Assembly: GCA_902795275.1 (NCBI GenBank)
Contig: CADBKQ010000006.1
Coordinates: 62,001-126,000, forward strand
Direction: 5' to 3'
Source: an uncultured Eubacteriales bacterium
GTDB lineage: Bacteria > Bacillota > Clostridia > Christensenellales > Aristaeellaceae
DNA: 64,000 nucleotides
Position numbers and translations under genes: made by a program. Below, in pieces: positions 8,373-21,737 of this stretch; the first letter of the stretch is position 1, and every line of letters starts with the position of its first letter. Below the pieces are notes generated by a model. It had not been told where the DNA came from and did no database searches. It was given only the letters and a program-made list of their open reading frames with translations.

Positions 8373-9305
8373 TTACGCTATTCTTTCAACAGACACTTCC
8401 CGGGACAGGCGCGCGTAATCCGCCGGGTCAAAATCCCCCGTGAAGATGCTCAGGGCGTTGGCGGCGGAAACGGCCAGCGCCATGCGGAAGCTGTCCAGAA
8501 TGGGCAGGTGCCGGGCAAAGCCCACGGCGAAACCGGCCACCATGCTGTCGCCGCAGCCCACCGTGTTCCGGGGCGTGATCTTCGGGGGCTTCCCGTGGAA
8601 CACGCCTTCATCGCAGGCCAGCAGCGCGCCGTCGCCGCCCAAGGAAAGCACAGCATAGGGAATGCCGCCCTCGTGCAGTTCCACAAGCGCGCCGATCGTA
8701 TCCTCCCGGCTGGAAAAATGCCGTCCGGTTAATTGAGAGATTTCGTCCTCATTGGGCTTGATGAAGGCGGGCTTTTCCTTCACGGCGGCAATCAGCCGGT
8801 TTCCGCTGGTATCGACCAGCACGGGAATGCCCGCCGCCCGGCAGCGGCGAATCAGCTCGCAGTAAAAATCCTCCGGCACGCCCTTGGGCACGCTGCCGCT
8901 GATGGCGACCACATCCGTCTTGGGCAGCTCCGCGTCAAAATCTGCCAAGAAGCGGCCGATGTCCTCCTGCGTCACCGGCTCGCCCGGCTCCAGGTACTCG
9001 GTGGAGCGCCCGTTGGACAAGTCCCAGCAGTTGATGCAGCAGCGTGTCTCGCCCGCCACGTGGGTAAAGGCGGGACGAACCAGGGGCTCACTGATCAGCG
9101 AAACCAGGTACTGGCCGTTGAAGCCGCCGATGAAGCCCATGGCGGTCACGGGCTCTCCCAGCTTGGCCGCCACCTTGCTCACGTTCAGCCCCTTGCCGCC
9201 CGCCGTGTTGTGGACTTCCTTCACCCGCATAACGGTTTCGGGCTGAATGGATTCCATCAAATACAGCTTGTCAATGGAGGAATTCATCGTGACTGTCAGG
9301 ATCAT
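8373..9305 (-). CDS. 1-Phosphofructokinase / tagatose-6-phosphate kinase family (PfkB)
   Basis: A ribokinase-fold ATP-dependent kinase acting on a sugar phosphate in the cytosol, of the FruK/LacC branch. Family landmarks are NTAGGKGLNVSKVAAKLG near the N terminus (substrate and GG motif), the KPNEDEI segment, and NTVGCGDSMVAGF near the C terminus, with Asp as catalytic base. ATG 9305 is chosen over 9311 and 9353 because GGGGAGAG then sits at a normal distance; about 310 residues result, the usual length. No PTS transporter gene is adjacent, so fructose-1-phosphate and tagatose-6-phosphate both remain possible substrates. A consensus promoter lies at 9354-9382. Confidence 0.85.
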   Translation of the reverse strand: MILTVTMNSSIDKLYLMESIQPETVMRVKEVHNTAGGKGLNVSKVAAKLGEPVTAMGFIGGFNGQYLVSLISEPLVRPAFTHVAGETRCCINCWDLSNGRSTEYLEPGEPVTQEDIGRFLADFDAELPKTDVVAISGSVPKGVPEDFYCELIRRCRAAGIPVLVDTSGNRLIAAVKEKPAFIKPNEDEISQLTGRHFSSREDTIGALVELHEGGIPYAVLSLGGDGALLACDEGVFHGKPPKITPRNTVGCGDSMVAGFAVGFARHLPILDSFRMALAVSAANALSIFTGDFDPADYARLSREVSVERIA

Positions 9306-9353
9306 AATCATCTCTCCCCGAATTGTTCTGTCCTTCGTTCCATATCCGCACAT

Positions 9354-9382
9354 ACTATAAGCAGGACAAGGGAAAAAGTCAA
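9354..9382 (-). promoter_or_regulatory. Promoter for the PfkB-family kinase gene
   Basis: On the minus strand: -35 TTGACT, 17-nt spacer, -10 TATAGT. It lies about 50 nt before the ATG at 9305. Confidence 0.7.
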
Positions 9383-9427
9383 TAGATCGACGATGGAATT
9401 GCAGGGATTATGCATGAACATGATTGA

Positions 9428-9553
9428 CCAAAAGCCTTCCCCTTGAGGGGAAGGTGGGCCGCGAAGCGGCTCGGATGAGGTGTTCATGAGGGTTAAAACA
9501 CCTCATCAGTCAGGCTTCGCCTGACAGCTTCCCCTCAAGGGGAAGCCTTTTGG
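9428..9553. repeat. Structured repeat family A, copy 1 (126 bp)
   Basis: The ends CCAAAAG... and ...CTTTTGG are mutually inverted. Inside are five hairpins in order: CCTTCCCC/GGGGAAGG; GCCGC gaa GCGGC; GATGAGGTGTT/AACACCTCATC; GTCAGGC ttc GCCTGAC; GCTTCCCC/GGGGAAGC. A second 126-bp copy lies at 12267-12392 in the same orientation, on the other side of the cellobiose phosphorylase gene. Between the copies, base changes inside stems are compensated. It carries no open reading frame. It may be a REP/MITE-like element or an RNA. Confidence 0.85.
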
Positions 9554-9623
9554 ATTACATCACTATCTCTCTTTATAAATTCTGTTTATTTATGCGTAGC
9601 CGTAGACGGAATCGGCGCAAGAA

Positions 9624-9652
9624 AGGCGCATGGCCGGAAGCGCCATGCGCCT
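9624..9652 (-). terminator. Terminator after the cellobiose phosphorylase gene
   Basis: On the minus strand, AGGCGCATGGC pairs with GCCATGCGCCT around a short loop, followed by TTCTTG. The T run is weak but the 11-bp stem is strong. Confidence 0.6.
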
Positions 9653-9680
9653 GATTTTGTCTCTCAAATGGGTATCAGTT

Positions 9681-12125
9681 TTATCCCAGGGTCACCTTGA
9701 CCTGGTGGGCCTTGCCGTCGCCGAACACGGGCAAGACGTTGCCTTCGATTTCCTTGCCGTCCACGGTGACCTGCTTCACGCCGCGGCACACGTGGCCGGG
9801 GTTCTGGATGTCGATTTCATAGGTGGCTCCCCGGAAGCGGCGGGAGATATGATAGCCCTCCCAGTCATGGGGGATGCAGGGATCGATTTTCAGGCCGTCC
9901 CAGTCGGGCTTCACGCCCAGGATGTAATTGCTGATGACGTAGAAGTTCCAGGCGGCGGTGCCGGTAAGCCAGGAGTTCTTGGCCTGGCCGAAGTTCTTGG
10001 CGTCCTTGCCCGCGATCATCTGGCTGTACACGTAGGGCTCCATCTTGTGCAGGTCGCTGATTTCTTCGCGGTAAGCGGGCGCGATCTTCTTATACAGCTT
10101 GAAAGCTCGGTCGCCGTGGCCCACCACGGTTTCGGCGGCGATGATCCAGGGATTGTTGTGGCAGAAGATACCGGCGTTTTCCTTGTATCCCGGCGGATAG
10201 GAGGACACTTCGCCCAGTTCGAGATGGTACTCCTTGTAGGCGGGCTGGAGCAGCACGATGCCGTGCTCGGTTTCCAGCCACTTTTCCACGGAGGCCAGGG
10301 CTTTTTCGGCTTTGCCGTCCTTCACGCCCACGCCGCCCATGACGCAGTAGCCCTGGGGCTCGATGAAGATCTTGCCGTCCTCGCATTCGTGGCTGCCCAC
10401 CTTATGTCCCATGGCGTCATAGGCGCGGACGAACCATTCGCCGTCCCAGCCCGCGGTCAGGATGGCCTGTTCCATTTCGTCGATGGACTGCTGGTGATCC
10501 GCTGCTTTTTCCACGAGGCCCCGGCGTTTTTCCAGCGCCACCAGTTCGGGGCCGATGGCCACGAACATGCCCGCGATCAGCACGGATTCCGCCACCCGGT
10601 CGTCGGGCGCGTTGGGGTTGGAGAAGGTCTGGAAGCTCTCGTCGGGGGTGTCGGAGAAGCAGTTCAGATTCAGGCAGTCGTTCCAGTCGGCCCGGCCGAT
10701 CAGCGGCAGGCCGTGGGGCCCGCGGTTGTTCACCACATGGTTGAAGCTCGCATCCAGGTGCTCCATCAGGGTGCCGCAGTCGTCGGGGTTGGTGTCGTAG
10801 GGGGTCTTTTCATCCAGGATGCTGAAGTCCCCGGTCTCCTTGATGTAGGCCGCGGTGCCGGCGATGAGCCACAGCGGGTCGTCGTTGAAGCCGCCGCCGA
10901 TGTCGTTGTTGCCCTTCTTGGTCAGGGGCTGGAACTGGTGGTAGCAGCCGCCGTCCCGGAACTGGGTGGCCGCGATGTCCAGGATGCGTTCCCGGGCGCG
11001 CTCAGGGATCTGGTGCACGAAGCCCAGCAGATCCTGGGAGGAATCCCGGAAGCCCATGCCCCGGCCCACGCCGCTTTCAAACATGGAGGTCGAGCGGCTC
11101 ATATTGAAGGTGACCATGCACTGGTAGGGGTTCCAGATGTTCACCATGCGGGAGAGCTTCTCGTCCGGCGTGGTGAGGGTGTAGGCGGACAGCAGGTTGT
11201 CCCAGTGCGCTTTCAGGGCATTGAAGGCGTCGGCAATCTGCGCGTCGGTGGTCAGCTTGGAGAGCAGTTCCTTCGCCGGGGCTTTGTTGATGACGCCGGG
11301 GGCGGAGAACTTTTCTTCGTTCGGCAGTTCCACATAGCCCAGCACGAAGTTGAACTTCTTGCTTTCGCCCGCGTTCAGGTGCACCTTGATCTGGTGCGCC
11401 GCCATGGGCTGCCAGCCGGAAGCCACGGAGTTGCCCATCTGGCCGGTGACCACGCTGTTAGGCGCGTCGAAGCCATTGTACAGGCCCAGGAAGGTTTCCA
11501 TATCGGTGTCGAAGCCGTCCACCGGCACGTTCACCGCGTAGAAGGAATAGTGGTTGCGGCGCTCGCGGTACTCGGTCTTGTGGTACACCACGCCGTTTTC
11601 GATTTCCACTTCGCCGGTGGAGAAGTTGCGCTGGAAGTTCAGCATATCGTCCTGGGCGTTCCAGAGGCAGAACTCCACAAAGCTGGTCAGAATCACGTCC
11701 TTGGGAGCGTCCCCTTCATTGGTCAGCGTGATCTGGTGCACCTCGGCGTTCACGCCCATGGGCACGAAAGACAGCTGGCTGGCCTTCACGCCGTTCTTCT
11801 TGCCGGTGATGACGGTGTAGCCCATGCCGTGGCGGCAGGAATATTCATCCAGCTCGGTCTTGCAGGGCTTCCAGCCGGGGTTCCACACGGTGTCCCCGTC
11901 CTTGATATAGAAGTACCGACCGCCGTTATCCACCGGCAGGTTGTTGTAGCGGTAGCGGGTGATGCGGCGGAGCCGGGCGTCCCGGTAGAAGCAGTAGCCG
12001 CCGGCGGTGTTGCTGATGATGCCGAAGAAGTTTTCGCAGCCCAGGTAATTGATCCAGGGATAGGGGGTGCGGGGCGTGGTGATCACGTATTCCCGCGCTT
12101 TGTCGTCGAAATGGCCGAACTTCAT
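9681..12125 (-). CDS. Cellobiose phosphorylase (GH94)
   Basis: Cytosolic GH94 enzymes cleave cellobiose with phosphate into glucose-1-phosphate and glucose, saving ATP. The product is 814 residues, the usual length. It has the N-terminal beta-sandwich ([21 protein letters not shown]), a helical linker and the (alpha/alpha)6 catalytic barrel. The catalytic Asp lies in [11 protein letters not shown] (about 478-487; general acid near Asp483), and phosphate-site residues are in [14 protein letters not shown]. Substrate specificity by resemblance is cellobiose rather than cellodextrin or chitobiose; this is inference. ATG 12125 has AGGAGG upstream and a consensus promoter at 12179-12207. Two family A repeats flank it. 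Confidence 0.92.
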   Translation of the reverse strand: MKFGHFDDKAREYVITTPRTPYPWINYLGCENFFGIISNTAGGYCFYRDARLRRITRYRYNNLPVDNGGRYFYIKDGDTVWNPGWKPCKTELDEYSCRHGMGYTVITGKKNGVKASQLSFVPMGVNAEVHQITLTNEGDAPKDVILTSFVEFCLWNAQDDMLNFQRNFSTGEVEIENGVVYHKTEYRERRNHYSFYAVNVPVDGFDTDMETFLGLYNGFDAPNSVVTGQMGNSVASGWQPMAAHQIKVHLNAGESKKFNFVLGYVELPNEEKFSAPGVINKAPAKELLSKLTTDAQIADAFNALKAHWDNLLSAYTLTTPDEKLSRMVNIWNPYQCMVTFNMSRSTSMFESGVGRGMGFRDSSQDLLGFVHQIPERARERILDIAATQFRDGGCYHQFQPLTKKGNNDIGGGFNDDPLWLIAGTAAYIKETGDFSILDEKTPYDTNPDDCGTLMEHLDASFNHVVNNRGPHGLPLIGRADWNDCLNLNCFSDTPDESFQTFSNPNAPDDRVAESVLIAGMFVAIGPELVALEKRRGLVEKAADHQQSIDEMEQAILTAGWDGEWFVRAYDAMGHKVGSHECEDGKIFIEPQGYCVMGGVGVKDGKAEKALASVEKWLETEHGIVLLQPAYKEYHLELGEVSSYPPGYKENAGIFCHNNPWIIAAETVVGHGDRAFKLYKKIAPAYREEISDLHKMEPYVYSQMIAGKDAKNFGQAKNSWLTGTAAWNFYVISNYILGVKPDWDGLKIDPCIPHDWEGYHISRRFRGATYEIDIQNPGHVCRGVKQVTVDGKEIEGNVLPVFGDGKAHQVKVTLG

Positions 12126-12178
12126 GTTTCTTCCTCCTGTTAGTGTCGCGCTGTCAGTGGGATATTTTGCCCGCGGAG

Positions 12179-12207
12179 ATTATACCATAATGATACCGGA
12201 TAGGCAA
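12179..12207 (-). promoter_or_regulatory. Promoter for the cellobiose phosphorylase gene
   Basis: On the minus strand: -35 TTGCCT, 17-nt spacer, -10 TATAAT with TGG just upstream (extended -10). It lies 53 nt before the ATG. Confidence 0.75.
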
Positions 12208-12266
12208 GGGCAAACGCAGGGCTTTTCACGGTTTGCGCATGAATTAATTAAGTGTTAAGGGAGCAA

Positions 12267-12392
12267 CCAGAAGCCTTCCCCTTGAGGGGAAGGTGGCCCG
12301 CGAAGCGGGTCGGATGAGGTGTTCATGAGATAGAAACACCTCATCAGTCAGCCTGACGGCTGACAGCTTCCCCTCAAGGGGAAGCCTTTTGG
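12267..12392. repeat. Structured repeat family A, copy 2 (126 bp)
   Basis: Same 126-bp length, orientation and five-hairpin order as 9428-9553. The second hairpin is CCCGC gaa GCGGG where copy 1 has GCCGC/GCGGC. The fourth is GTCAGCC tgac GGCTGAC where copy 1 has GTCAGGC/GCCTGAC. Stem changes keep pairing while loops drift. The remainder of the 12126-12485 gap holds only the phosphorylase promoter and leader. Confidence 0.85.
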
Positions 12393-12485
12393 GTCATCTT
12401 CCGTATCTTCGTAACAATTTGTTCATTCATGCGTAAGCCATGCGAGGGTTTTGAGGAAATCCCGCAGCTTGTAATCCAGGATTTT

Positions 12486-14255
12486 TTACGCGGCGAACTG
12501 GCTGTTGTACAGCTTGGCGTAGAAGCCGTCCTTCGCCAGCAGGGTTTCGTGGTTCCCCTGCTCGATGATGTGGCCGTCCCGCATGACCAGGATCACGTCG
12601 GCCTCCCGGATGGTGCTCAGGCGGTGGGCCACGATGAAGGTGGTGCGGCCCTGCATCATGGTGGTGAAGGCCTTTTGAATCCGAATCTCCGTGCGGGTGT
12701 CGATGGAGGAGGTGGCCTCGTCCAAAATCAGCATGGGCGGCAGGCAGAGCATGATGCGGGCGATGCACAAAAGCTGCTTCTGGCCCTGGGACAGTTGGCC
12801 TCCATCCTCGCCGATGACGGTATCGTATCCGTTCGGCAGGCGCTTGATGAAGCTGTGCGCGTGGGCGGACTTGCAGGCCGCGATGATTTCTTCCTCCGTT
12901 GCGTCGGGCTTGCCTAAAACCAGGTTCTCCCGCACGGTGCCCGCTTTCAGCCAGGTTTCCTGCAAGACCATGCCGTAATTGGCCCGCAGGCTCCGGCGGG
13001 TGATCTGCCGGATGTCGGTGCCCTCCACGGCAATCGCGCCCCTGTCCACGTCGTAGAAGCGCATGAGCAGGTTGATGAGGGTGGTCTTGCCGCAGCCGGT
13101 GGGCCCAACGATGGCGATGCGCTGACCGGGCTTTACGTGCAGATTCAAGCGTTCAATCAGGGGCCTGTCCGGGGTGTAGGCGAAATACACGTCGCTAATA
13201 TCCACCTGGCCCGCCGCTTCGGACAGCACCCGGGCATCCTGCGCGTCGGGGGTTTGCGCGGGTTCCGCAATCAGCTTGAAAATGCGGGCGGCGCAGGCCA
13301 GGGCGTTCTGCAATTCCGTCACCACGCCGCTGATTTCGTTGAAAGGCTTGGTGTACTGGTTGGCGTAGGACAGCAGCGCTGACAGGCTGCCCACGGTGAA
13401 GGGGGCCGCCGTGCCTGCCGTCGCCGCGCACACCAGCGCGCCGGAGAGCGCCACGGCGGCATAGACCACGTTGTTCACGAACCGGGTGCAGGGGTTGGTC
13501 AGCGAAGAATAGAAGATGGCTTTCAGGGAGCATTTCTCCAGGCGCTCGTTGATCTCGTCGAACTTCTCCACGCTCTTCTCTTCCTGCCCGAAGGCCTTCA
13601 CCACCTTCTGGTTCCCCAGCATTTCGTCGATGAAGGCGGTCTGCTCGCCCCGGGTTTCGCTCTGCTGCTGGAAGAAGGAATAGGTGTGGGTGGCGATGAA
13701 GCGCGCCACCACGAAGCTCAGCGGCGTCAGCACCACCACCACCGCGGCGATGCCAGGCCGGATGGACACCATGAAGCCCAGGGTACCCAGGATGGTGACC
13801 ACGCCGGTGAACAATTGGGTAAAGCCCAGCAGCAGGCCGTCGGCGAATTGATCCACGTCGGCGATCACCTGGCTGACGATGCCGCCCACGGGATGGGAAT
13901 CAATGTAGCTGAGGGGCAGGATCTGCAAGCGCCGGAACGCCTGGTTCCGCACGTCCTGCACCACCTGGTAGGTGATCTTGTTGTTGATGCTGTTCACCAG
14001 CCATTGCACCGCCGCCGTCGCCGCCACAATCACGCCGATGCGGAGGAGCAGCGGCAGGATGGCAGCAAAGTCCACCTTTCCCGGACCGATGATGTGGTCG
14101 ATGGCCCGGCCGATGAGCACCGGCACGTACAGCGTCAGCGCCACGATCACGGCGGACAGCAGGATGGACAGCGCCACCAGCGCCCAGTAGGGCTGCAAAT
14201 ATTTCAGCACCTTTTTCAGCGTGCCTTTTTCGGCTTTCTGCGCTTTCTTGCTCAT
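12486..14255 (-). CDS. ABC exporter half-transporter, subunit with canonical ATPase site
   Basis: 589 residues: an exporter-type six-helix membrane domain (about 20-320) and a C-terminal nucleotide-binding domain. Walker A is GPTGCGKTT, the signature is LSQGQKQ, and Walker B is MLILDEATSS with the catalytic Glu present, followed by an H-loop in IVAHRLSTI. Its ATG overlaps the stop of the upstream half-transporter by 4 nt (ATGA), so the two are translationally coupled and probably form a heterodimer like BmrCD or TM287/288. Such pumps extrude drugs, lipids or peptides; the substrate cannot be told from sequence. The gene lacks an obvious terminator. Confidence 0.88.
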   Translation of the reverse strand: MSKKAQKAEKGTLKKVLKYLQPYWALVALSILLSAVIVALTLYVPVLIGRAIDHIIGPGKVDFAAILPLLLRIGVIVAATAAVQWLVNSINNKITYQVVQDVRNQAFRRLQILPLSYIDSHPVGGIVSQVIADVDQFADGLLLGFTQLFTGVVTILGTLGFMVSIRPGIAAVVVVLTPLSFVVARFIATHTYSFFQQQSETRGEQTAFIDEMLGNQKVVKAFGQEEKSVEKFDEINERLEKCSLKAIFYSSLTNPCTRFVNNVVYAAVALSGALVCAATAGTAAPFTVGSLSALLSYANQYTKPFNEISGVVTELQNALACAARIFKLIAEPAQTPDAQDARVLSEAAGQVDISDVYFAYTPDRPLIERLNLHVKPGQRIAIVGPTGCGKTTLINLLMRFYDVDRGAIAVEGTDIRQITRRSLRANYGMVLQETWLKAGTVRENLVLGKPDATEEEIIAACKSAHAHSFIKRLPNGYDTVIGEDGGQLSQGQKQLLCIARIMLCLPPMLILDEATSSIDTRTEIRIQKAFTTMMQGRTTFIVAHRLSTIREADVILVMRDGHIIEQGNHETLLAKDGFYAKLYNSQFAA

Positions 14256-15976
14256 GCCTGCGCCGCCTCCTTCCTGAACTGGGAATCATAGATTTCCCGG
14301 TACACCGGGCAGGTTTCCAGCAGATCCAGGTGCGTGCCCACACCCACGGCCCGGCCGTCGTCCAGCACCACGATCTGGTCGGCGTGCTGGATGGAGGAGG
14401 TGCGCTGGGACACGATAAACACCGTGGGCCGGCCGTCCATTTCCCGGAGCGCCTTGCGCAGCGCCGCGTCGGTGGCGAAGTCCAGGGCCGAGGAGGAGTC
14501 GTCTAAAATCAAGATATCGGGCTTCCGCACCAGCGCCCGGGCGATGGTGAGCCGCTGCCGCTGGCCCCCGGACAGGTTGCGGCCCGCCTGCTCGATCATG
14601 GCGTCCAGGCCGCCCTTGGACACCACTACGTCCTCCGCCTGGGCGATGCGCACGGCCTGCATGATCTCCTCGCCGGCGGCGGCTTCATTGCCCCATTGCA
14701 GGTTTTCCCGGATGGTGCCCTGGAACAGCACCGCCTTTTGCGGCACGATGCCGATGCGGGCGCGGAGCGCTTCCGGCTCCATGGCCCGCACGTCCATGCC
14801 GTCCACCAGCACCTGGCCCTCGGTGGCTTCGTAGAAGCGGGGAATCAGGTTGACGAAGGTGGATTTGCCGCTGCCCGTGCCGCCGATGACGCCGACGGTT
14901 TCGCCGGGCAGGACGGACAGGTTCACATCGGTCAGGGATGCGTCGGCCCCTTCGCTGTAGCGGATGCCCGCGTGGATGAACTGGACGCGGTATTTGCCGT
15001 CGCCCTTGGGCAAGTCCCGCTTCACCGGCTCCCCGGCGGGCATGTCCAGCACACCCTGGATGCGCTTGGCGCAGGCCACGGATTTCGTAATATTGATAAT
15101 CAGATTCGCCAGCTTGATGAGCTCCACCAAAATCTGGCTCATGTAGTTGTACAGCGCCACCACCGCGCCCTGGGTGATGATACCCGCCTCCACCCGCACG
15201 GCCCCGGTGTGGATGAGAAACAGAATGGCCAGGTTGATGATGACGTAAGTGACCGGGTTCATGAGGGCGGAAATGCGGCCCACGTACTTCTGCATGACGG
15301 TGAGCGCTTCGTTCTTTTCCTCAAAGGCGGCGATTTCCGTGTCCTCCTTGCCGAACGCCCGCAGCACCCGCGCGCCGGTGAGGTTCTCCCGAGTCGCGCC
15401 CAGCACCTTATCCAGCAATCCCTGCACCTTCCGGTACAGGGGGATGCTGGCCAGCATGATGCCGAATACCACCACGGACAGCGCCGGAATCGCCGCCACG
15501 AACCAGAGGGCGGCTTTCACGTCGATGGTAAAGGCCATGATCATGGCCCCGAACACCACGAAGGGCGAGCGCAGCAGCAGCCGCAGCGCCAGGTTCAGCC
15601 CGGTCTGCACCTGGTTCATGTCGCTGGTCATGCGGGTGATCAGCGTGGAGATGCCCACCTTATCCAGCGTCTGGTAGGAAAAGCCCTGGATGTGGCTGTA
15701 CAGCGCATGGCGCAGCTTCTTCACGAAGCCCACCGATGCCTTCGCCGCAAAGTACTGGGCGGTCACGGAGCACAGAAGGCCCACCAGCCCCAGCCCCACC
15801 AGCACCAGGCACATGAGCCAGATGTACCTTTGATCCTGCGCGCCGATGCCCCGGTCAATGATGGCGGCGACCACCAGCGGCACGATCAATTCAAACCCCG
15901 CCTCCAGCAGCTTGAACAGCGGCCCCAGGATGCTTTCTTTCCGGTATTCGCGCAGGTAAACCAACAGTTTTTTCAT
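14252..15976 (-). CDS. ABC exporter half-transporter, subunit with degenerate ATPase site
   Basis: 574 residues starting at MKKLLVYLREYRKES. ATG 15976 is chosen because GGAGGGG precedes it; the 80 extra codons of the longer frame lie in AT-rich non-coding sequence. Exporter membrane domain at about 15-300, then Walker A GGTGSGKST and signature LSGGQRQR. Walker B is ILILDDSSSALD, where Asp replaces the catalytic Glu, and the H-loop His is replaced (IVSQRTSS). Together these mark the degenerate site of an asymmetric heterodimer, as known for BmrC-like and TM287-like subunits. It is the first gene of a two-gene operon with 12486-14255. Confidence 0.88.
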   Translation of the reverse strand: MKKLLVYLREYRKESILGPLFKLLEAGFELIVPLVVAAIIDRGIGAQDQRYIWLMCLVLVGLGLVGLLCSVTAQYFAAKASVGFVKKLRHALYSHIQGFSYQTLDKVGISTLITRMTSDMNQVQTGLNLALRLLLRSPFVVFGAMIMAFTIDVKAALWFVAAIPALSVVVFGIMLASIPLYRKVQGLLDKVLGATRENLTGARVLRAFGKEDTEIAAFEEKNEALTVMQKYVGRISALMNPVTYVIINLAILFLIHTGAVRVEAGIITQGAVVALYNYMSQILVELIKLANLIINITKSVACAKRIQGVLDMPAGEPVKRDLPKGDGKYRVQFIHAGIRYSEGADASLTDVNLSVLPGETVGVIGGTGSGKSTFVNLIPRFYEATEGQVLVDGMDVRAMEPEALRARIGIVPQKAVLFQGTIRENLQWGNEAAAGEEIMQAVRIAQAEDVVVSKGGLDAMIEQAGRNLSGGQRQRLTIARALVRKPDILILDDSSSALDFATDAALRKALREMDGRPTVFIVSQRTSSIQHADQIVVLDDGRAVGVGTHLDLLETCPVYREIYDSQFRKEAAQA

Positions 15977-16076
15977 GTTTCCCCTCCGTCTTTTGAAGCG
16001 GATACAGCGCCGCGTGATCCCATGAGGAATGAAAAGCAGGAAAGAATACAGTGGTACTTTCCTTCCGATTTTCTTT

Positions 16077-16106
16077 ATTCTATCATAGAAGGCGCGGCGC
16101 TGTCCA
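16077..16106 (-). promoter_or_regulatory. Candidate promoter for the ABC exporter operon
   Basis: On the minus strand: -35 TGGACA, 18-nt spacer, -10 TAGAAT. The leader to the ATG at 15976 is about 95 nt. Confidence 0.5.
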
Positions 16107-16167
16107 CAGGGTTTTCCCGAAACGGGCGCGTCCATGATTTTTTTATTGTTTTTCCCCGCCTCATTGC

Positions 16168-16196
16168 TTGATTTGCGGCATGATGCGTGATATAAT
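16168..16196 (+). promoter_or_regulatory. Promoter for mscL
   Basis: -35 TTGATT, 17-nt spacer, -10 TATAAT, divergent from the ABC exporter promoter. It lies 40 nt before the ATG at 16237. Confidence 0.75.
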
Positions 16197-16236
16197 GGCA
16201 TCAAGAAAAAGCCCAATTGAAAGGGAGGAAATACGC

Positions 16237-16653
16237 ATGATCAAGAAATTGCTGAAAGAGTTCAAAGAGTTCGCGCTTCGTGGCAACGTCATCGACATGG
16301 CCGTCGGTGTTATCATCGGCGCCGCGTTCGGCAAGGTCGTCACCGCTGTGATCGACATTTTCCTCAACCCCATCATCGAAAACATCACAGCCGCCGCCGC
16401 AATCAACGGCAACCAGCCCGGCTTCGCCGGCAGCATCATGAGCTTCCTGGGCGTGCTGGTGGAATTCCTGCTCACGGCGCTGGTGCTGTTCGTCATCATC
16501 AAGGCCATGAACGCCGCCAAGAACCTGACCAAGAAGCCCGAACCCCCGAAGGAAGAGCCCCGGAAGTGCCCCTTCTGCTGCTCCGAAATCGCCAAGGAAG
16601 CCACCCGCTGCCCCCATTGCACCAGCGAGCTGCCCAAGTACAAGGCCGCGTAA
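16237..16653 (+). CDS. mscL: Large-conductance mechanosensitive channel MscL with C-terminal zinc ribbon
   Basis: A homopentameric membrane channel that opens under turgor stress and releases solutes. 138 residues. The amphipathic N terminus MIKKLLKEFKEFALRGNVIDMAVGV leads into TM1 (about 18-45). There is a short outer loop, then TM2 (about 68-92). In place of the usual charged cytoplasmic helix it ends with a four-cysteine knuckle: C111-x2-C114 and C125-x2-C128 (CPFCCSEIAKEATRCPHC). ATG 16237 follows AAGGGAGG by 8 nt; longer frames start in the promoter. A strong terminator follows, so it is monocistronic. Confidence 0.92.
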   Translation: MIKKLLKEFKEFALRGNVIDMAVGVIIGAAFGKVVTAVIDIFLNPIIENITAAAAINGNQPGFAGSIMSFLGVLVEFLLTALVLFVIIKAMNAAKNLTKKPEPPKEEPRKCPFCCSEIAKEATRCPHCTSELPKYKAA

Positions 16654-16680
16654 CCGGCTGTTTCTTCCTGCTTCCATATT

Positions 16681-16710
16681 GCGGCGGATGCAAAAATCCG
16701 CCGCTTTTTT
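16681..16710 (+). terminator. Terminator after mscL
   Basis: GCGGCGGAT pairs with ATCCGCCGC around a 6-nt loop, followed by TTTTTT. Confidence 0.9.
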
Positions 16711-16812
16711 ATTTTTCTTTTTGCTCATGGCAAAACCGGTCAAAATCCATCATTTTCATCCATTGAAAATGCTATTATATAAGAAGAAACTCTTCCAATT
16801 TTCATGATTTTG

Positions 16813-16821
16813 TGGTATACT
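16813..16821 (+). promoter_or_regulatory. Extended -10 promoter element for gyrB
   Basis: TGG followed by TATACT, with only a weak -35 (TTCCAA) 17 nt further upstream. It lies 60 nt before the gyrB ATG. Confidence 0.5.
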
Positions 16822-16838
16822 ATGAAAGCAGAATATGA

Positions 16839-18857
<2,019 letters not shown>

Positions 18858-18879
18858 CAGCTGAAAGGATTGTGACAAA

Positions 18880-21408
<2,529 letters not shown>

Positions 21409-21420
21409 TCCACAAAAGCG

Positions 21421-21719
21421 AAAAGCCTTCCCCGGAAACTTGGGAAGCGCAGACTGTCGACAAAGCCCCTGGGATGCATCGAAGGGCCGCAGCCCTTCGA
21501 TTGTCATCCGCAGGCGGCGGCGTGTACGTCGCCGAGGAGCAACCGAAGGTTGCTTCCTAAATCAATTTCCGGCCGTAAAATGAGCGTTTCCAAAGGAAAT
21601 GCCATTTTACAGGAAATTGATGCTTCATCGAAAGACTGCTTTAGCTGGCTTTCGATGGCAGCGTGTCAACTTTGTCGACACGCTGAGCCTTCCCCGGAAA
21701 CTGGGGAAGGCCCCTTTGG
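21421..21719. repeat. Train of about eight hairpins (family D) downstream of gyrA
   Basis: The gap between gyrA and the M48 gene is almost wholly self-complementary. The hairpins are: CTTCCC/GGGAAG (21428-21447); TCGAAGGGC/GCCCTTCGA (21479-21500); GGCG-type stem at 21512-21533; AGGAGCAACC gaa GGTTGCTTCCT (21535-21557); ATCAATTTCC/GGAAATTGAT (21561-21621) enclosing GTAAAATG/CATTTTAC; CATCGAAAG/CTTTCGATG (21626-21657); AGCGTGTC/GACACGCT (21660-21684); CCTTCCCC/GGGGAAGG (21688-21710). The first and last are near direct repeats. It opens with AAAAGCCTTCCCC like family A. No protein-coding frame with a ribosome binding site is seen. Confidence 0.8.
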
Positions 21720-21737
21720 TTACAGGGAGGAAAGCAT

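Noticed and set aside
9428..9553. Rho-independent terminator
   Set aside because: Although hairpins are strong, there is no T run, and a real terminator of the phosphorylase gene lies separately at 9624-9652.
21421..21719. Transposon with a small transposase
   Set aside because: No frame above 70 codons with a ribosome binding site, no target-site duplication that I can see, and no transposase motif.
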